Of a stretch of DNA of 43,548 nt, positions 42,343 to 43,548 are shown piece after piece. Positions within the stretch are counted from its first letter, which is position 1. Every line of letters starts with the position of its first letter. A program made the translations under genes and the position numbers. Origin of the DNA: Pontibacter qinzhouensis (lineage in GTDB: Bacteria; Bacteroidota; Bacteroidia; Cytophagales; Hymenobacteraceae); NCBI RefSeq assembly GCF_008017455.1, contig NZ_VRTY01000051.1, positions 1-43,548 on the forward strand, read 5' to 3'. The notes beneath the pieces are model-generated. The model was not told the DNA's origin and did not search any database. It saw only the letters and a list, made by a program, of their open reading frames with translations.

Positions 42343-42399
42343 AATTATTCAAATAAAAACGGCCTTCAAAAGGTAAATCGTCAAATAACCGTCAAGGGT
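42343..42399 (-). repeat. 57-nt bipartite repeat, copy N
   Basis: On the minus strand it starts ACCCTTGAC, has the core CCTTTTGAAGG and ends ATTTGAATAATT. It lies 24 bases past the universal stress gene stop, in the same orientation and before that gene's terminator. It should therefore be part of the transcript. Confidence 0.88.
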
Positions 42400-42423
42400 A
42401 TATGGCTGCAGAGCCATATACTG

Positions 42424-43275
42424 CTAACCTAAATGGAAGGTTAGTACTGGCAGGTCGGCATGGTTTACGAGGTCTTCGGCTATACTGCCCCGTAGCAGGT
42501 GGGCAAAACCGGTTCTGCCGTGTGTAGCCATCATGATCATATCTGCCTTGATTTCGTTTGCAAACCGCAGAATGCCGTCTTCTTCGTTTGCATCGTTAAA
42601 CACGCTGATTGTGTAATTCTGCAGTTTGTACTTATCGGCCACCTGCTGCATCTGGGTCTTCAGGTTCTCAGTAGATTCGAAGTTACCAGGTGTGTTGATG
42701 TACACCAGGTGTAGTTTTGCACCAAAAACCTGCTGAAAATACTTGAAGCGCTCAAACGCTGAACTAGCCTCTTTTTTAAAATCAGAAGCCAGCACCAGGT
42801 CGCGCACTTGAAACGAATCGTGATGCTTTTTGACCGTAAGCACCGGGCATGGAGCTATTCGCACTACTTTCTCAGTGTTAGAGCCCACCAGAAATTCGTT
42901 CATACCGCTGGCACCTTTGGAGCCCATCACAACCAAATCGATGTTATCTTCTTCAATAACCCGTTTAATTTTGCTGAACACATGGTCGGTATCCACATCT
43001 TCCACAACCTCTACTCCACTTCCGTGCACCGACTGAATAAGGGCATGCATCTGGGCTTTGGTTCTTTCCAGCAGTTTCAGCGTAAAAATATAGTCCATGT
43101 CGGTTCTGGTATTCATGGTATCACCGGTAGCGCTAAACGAGGAGGTGCTGTACGGCAGGTCGAGTGCGTGGAGCAGTTTTATGGTGGCACCTGTTTTTTG
43201 CGCAATAGCAATAGCTACCTCAAATGCATGTTGCGCCTGTTCAGAAAAGTCGGTGGGTACTAGAATCCTTCTCAT
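42424..43275 (-). CDS. tandem universal stress protein
   Basis: A 283-residue cytoplasmic protein with two Usp domains (about 1-146 and 150-283). Domain 1 begins MRRILVPTDFSEQAQHAFEVA and ends with VVMGSKGASGMNEFLVGSNTEKVVRIAPCPVLTV in two pieces, the ATP-binding G-2x-G-9x-GS pattern. Domain 2 ends MMATHGRTGFAHLLRGSIAEDLVNHADLPVLT with the same G-rich layout. Tandem Usp proteins are usual in Bacteroidota. The role (stress resistance, nucleotide binding) is known only at family level. A TAnnTTTG box (TACTTTTG) lies 36 bases upstream of the start. Confidence 0.94.
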   Translation of the reverse strand: MRRILVPTDFSEQAQHAFEVAIAIAQKTGATIKLLHALDLPYSTSSFSATGDTMNTRTDMDYIFTLKLLERTKAQMHALIQSVHGSGVEVVEDVDTDHVFSKIKRVIEEDNIDLVVMGSKGASGMNEFLVGSNTEKVVRIAPCPVLTVKKHHDSFQVRDLVLASDFKKEASSAFERFKYFQQVFGAKLHLVYINTPGNFESTENLKTQMQQVADKYKLQNYTISVFNDANEEDGILRFANEIKADMIMMATHGRTGFAHLLRGSIAEDLVNHADLPVLTFHLG

Positions 43276-43310
43276 GGTTTTATTCTATTTTGGTGTTGTA
43301 ATTAATAAAA

Positions 43311-43318
43311 CAAAAGTA
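43311..43318 (-). promoter_or_regulatory. candidate -7 promoter element of the universal stress gene
   Basis: On the minus strand TACTTTTG fits TAnnTTTG and lies 36 bases before the start codon. No standard -33 partner was found. Confidence 0.4.
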
Positions 43319-43409
43319 AGCCACTATTTGCCTGTGTAGGATGACATTTCTCAACCCGGAGCATGACCTTTGTGCACCAATATACGAATTCTTAAATATA
43401 ATTAACCAT

Positions 43410-43436
43410 AAAAAAAGCCCACCAAGGGGTGGGCTC
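43410..43436 (-). terminator. hairpin terminator after gap
   Basis: On the minus strand AGCCCACC pairs with GGTGGGCT around a four-base loop and is followed by seven T residues. It starts 27 bases past the GAPDH stop. It is a canonical rho-independent terminator. Confidence 0.9.
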
Positions 43437-43462
43437 TCCTATTATTTTACATGATTATCATC

Positions 43463-43548
43463 TTAGCCAATGCGCACAATCAGGTCGGCGGCACGCTGCG
43501 AGTAACCGGCCTCGTTGTCGTACCAGCCCACTACCTTCACCAGCGTAC
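43463..43548 (-). CDS. gap: glyceraldehyde-3-phosphate dehydrogenase, C-terminal fragment
   Basis: The last 28 codons of a gene that runs off the window edge (5' end missing). The translation contains VKVVGWYDNEAGYSQR, the highly conserved C-terminal helix of GAPDH, including the Asn and Glu of DNE and the Tyr of GYS near the NAD site, and ends LIVRIG. GAPDH oxidises glyceraldehyde-3-phosphate with NAD and phosphate in glycolysis. A terminator follows. Nothing about the N-terminal active-site Cys can be checked here. Confidence 0.93.
   Translation of the reverse strand, partial: TLVKVVGWYDNEAGYSQRAADLIVRIG

Noticed and set aside
2544..42399. The 57-nt repeats as a CRISPR array or CRISPR relics
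   Set aside because: Copies are scattered singly over 40 kb in both orientations, not in tandem with spacers, and no cas gene is present.

Overview
The window comes from a Bacteroidota chromosome, most probably a Cytophagales member of the Pontibacter/Hymenobacteraceae type. The evidence is a SusC/SusD outer-membrane import pair, families largely confined to this phylum (DUF4290, DUF4302, DUF4905, TIGR04549, TIGR02757), the phylum's -7 promoter motif TAnnTTTG before several genes, and lipoproteins with loose lipoboxes. The genus is inference. No rRNA, tRNA, CRISPR array, phage or transposase gene was seen.

Layout. 1-2.4 kb: DUF3109 protein and a Sel1/ankyrin protein (both -). 2.4-3.0 kb: a divergent intergenic region packed with dispersed repeats. 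3.0-7.5 kb: UvrD/PcrA-type helicase, then DUF4290 and murA in an operon with a clear terminator. 7.7-10.3 kb: DUF4349 lipoprotein facing a two-gene ABC exporter. 10.5-15.3 kb: MFS transporter, sugar O-acetyltransferase, RlmL-type rRNA methyltransferase and murB. 15.4-16.9 kb: two small lipoproteins, one collagen-like. 17.6-24.7 kb: a four-gene import locus (SusC, SusD, HExxH metallohydrolase lipoprotein, DUF4302). 24.8-28.2 kb: aromatic acid exporter-like protein, WYL regulator, and DinB with a small partner. 28.5-33.3 kb: DUF4397 protein, MutS2, YhcH-family protein and a pentapeptide-repeat protein. 33.5-38.6 kb: TIGR02757 protein, LysM/double-psi-barrel protein, DUF4905, NfeD-type protease and a small lipoprotein. 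39.2-43.5 kb: kdsB with a membrane protein, SUI1 factor with a lipid kinase, a tandem universal stress protein, and the 3' end of gap (GAPDH).

Most genes are housekeeping: cell wall (murA, murB, LysM protein), LPS (kdsB), DNA and RNA maintenance (UvrD, MutS2, RlmL-like) and envelope transport. MurA carries Asp where the fosfomycin-target Cys normally lies.

The most unusual content is intergenic. Fourteen copies of a 57-58 nt bipartite repeat, which I do not recognise as a named family, are scattered through the window. Nearly all copies that follow a gene are oriented the same way as that gene, and two run across its stop codon. A second, MITE-like family of about 135-147 bp with imperfect 26-bp terminal inverted repeats has two full copies and one tandem partial copy. 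A third degenerate repeat follows two copies of the first family. AT-rich inverted-arm elements fill several other gaps.
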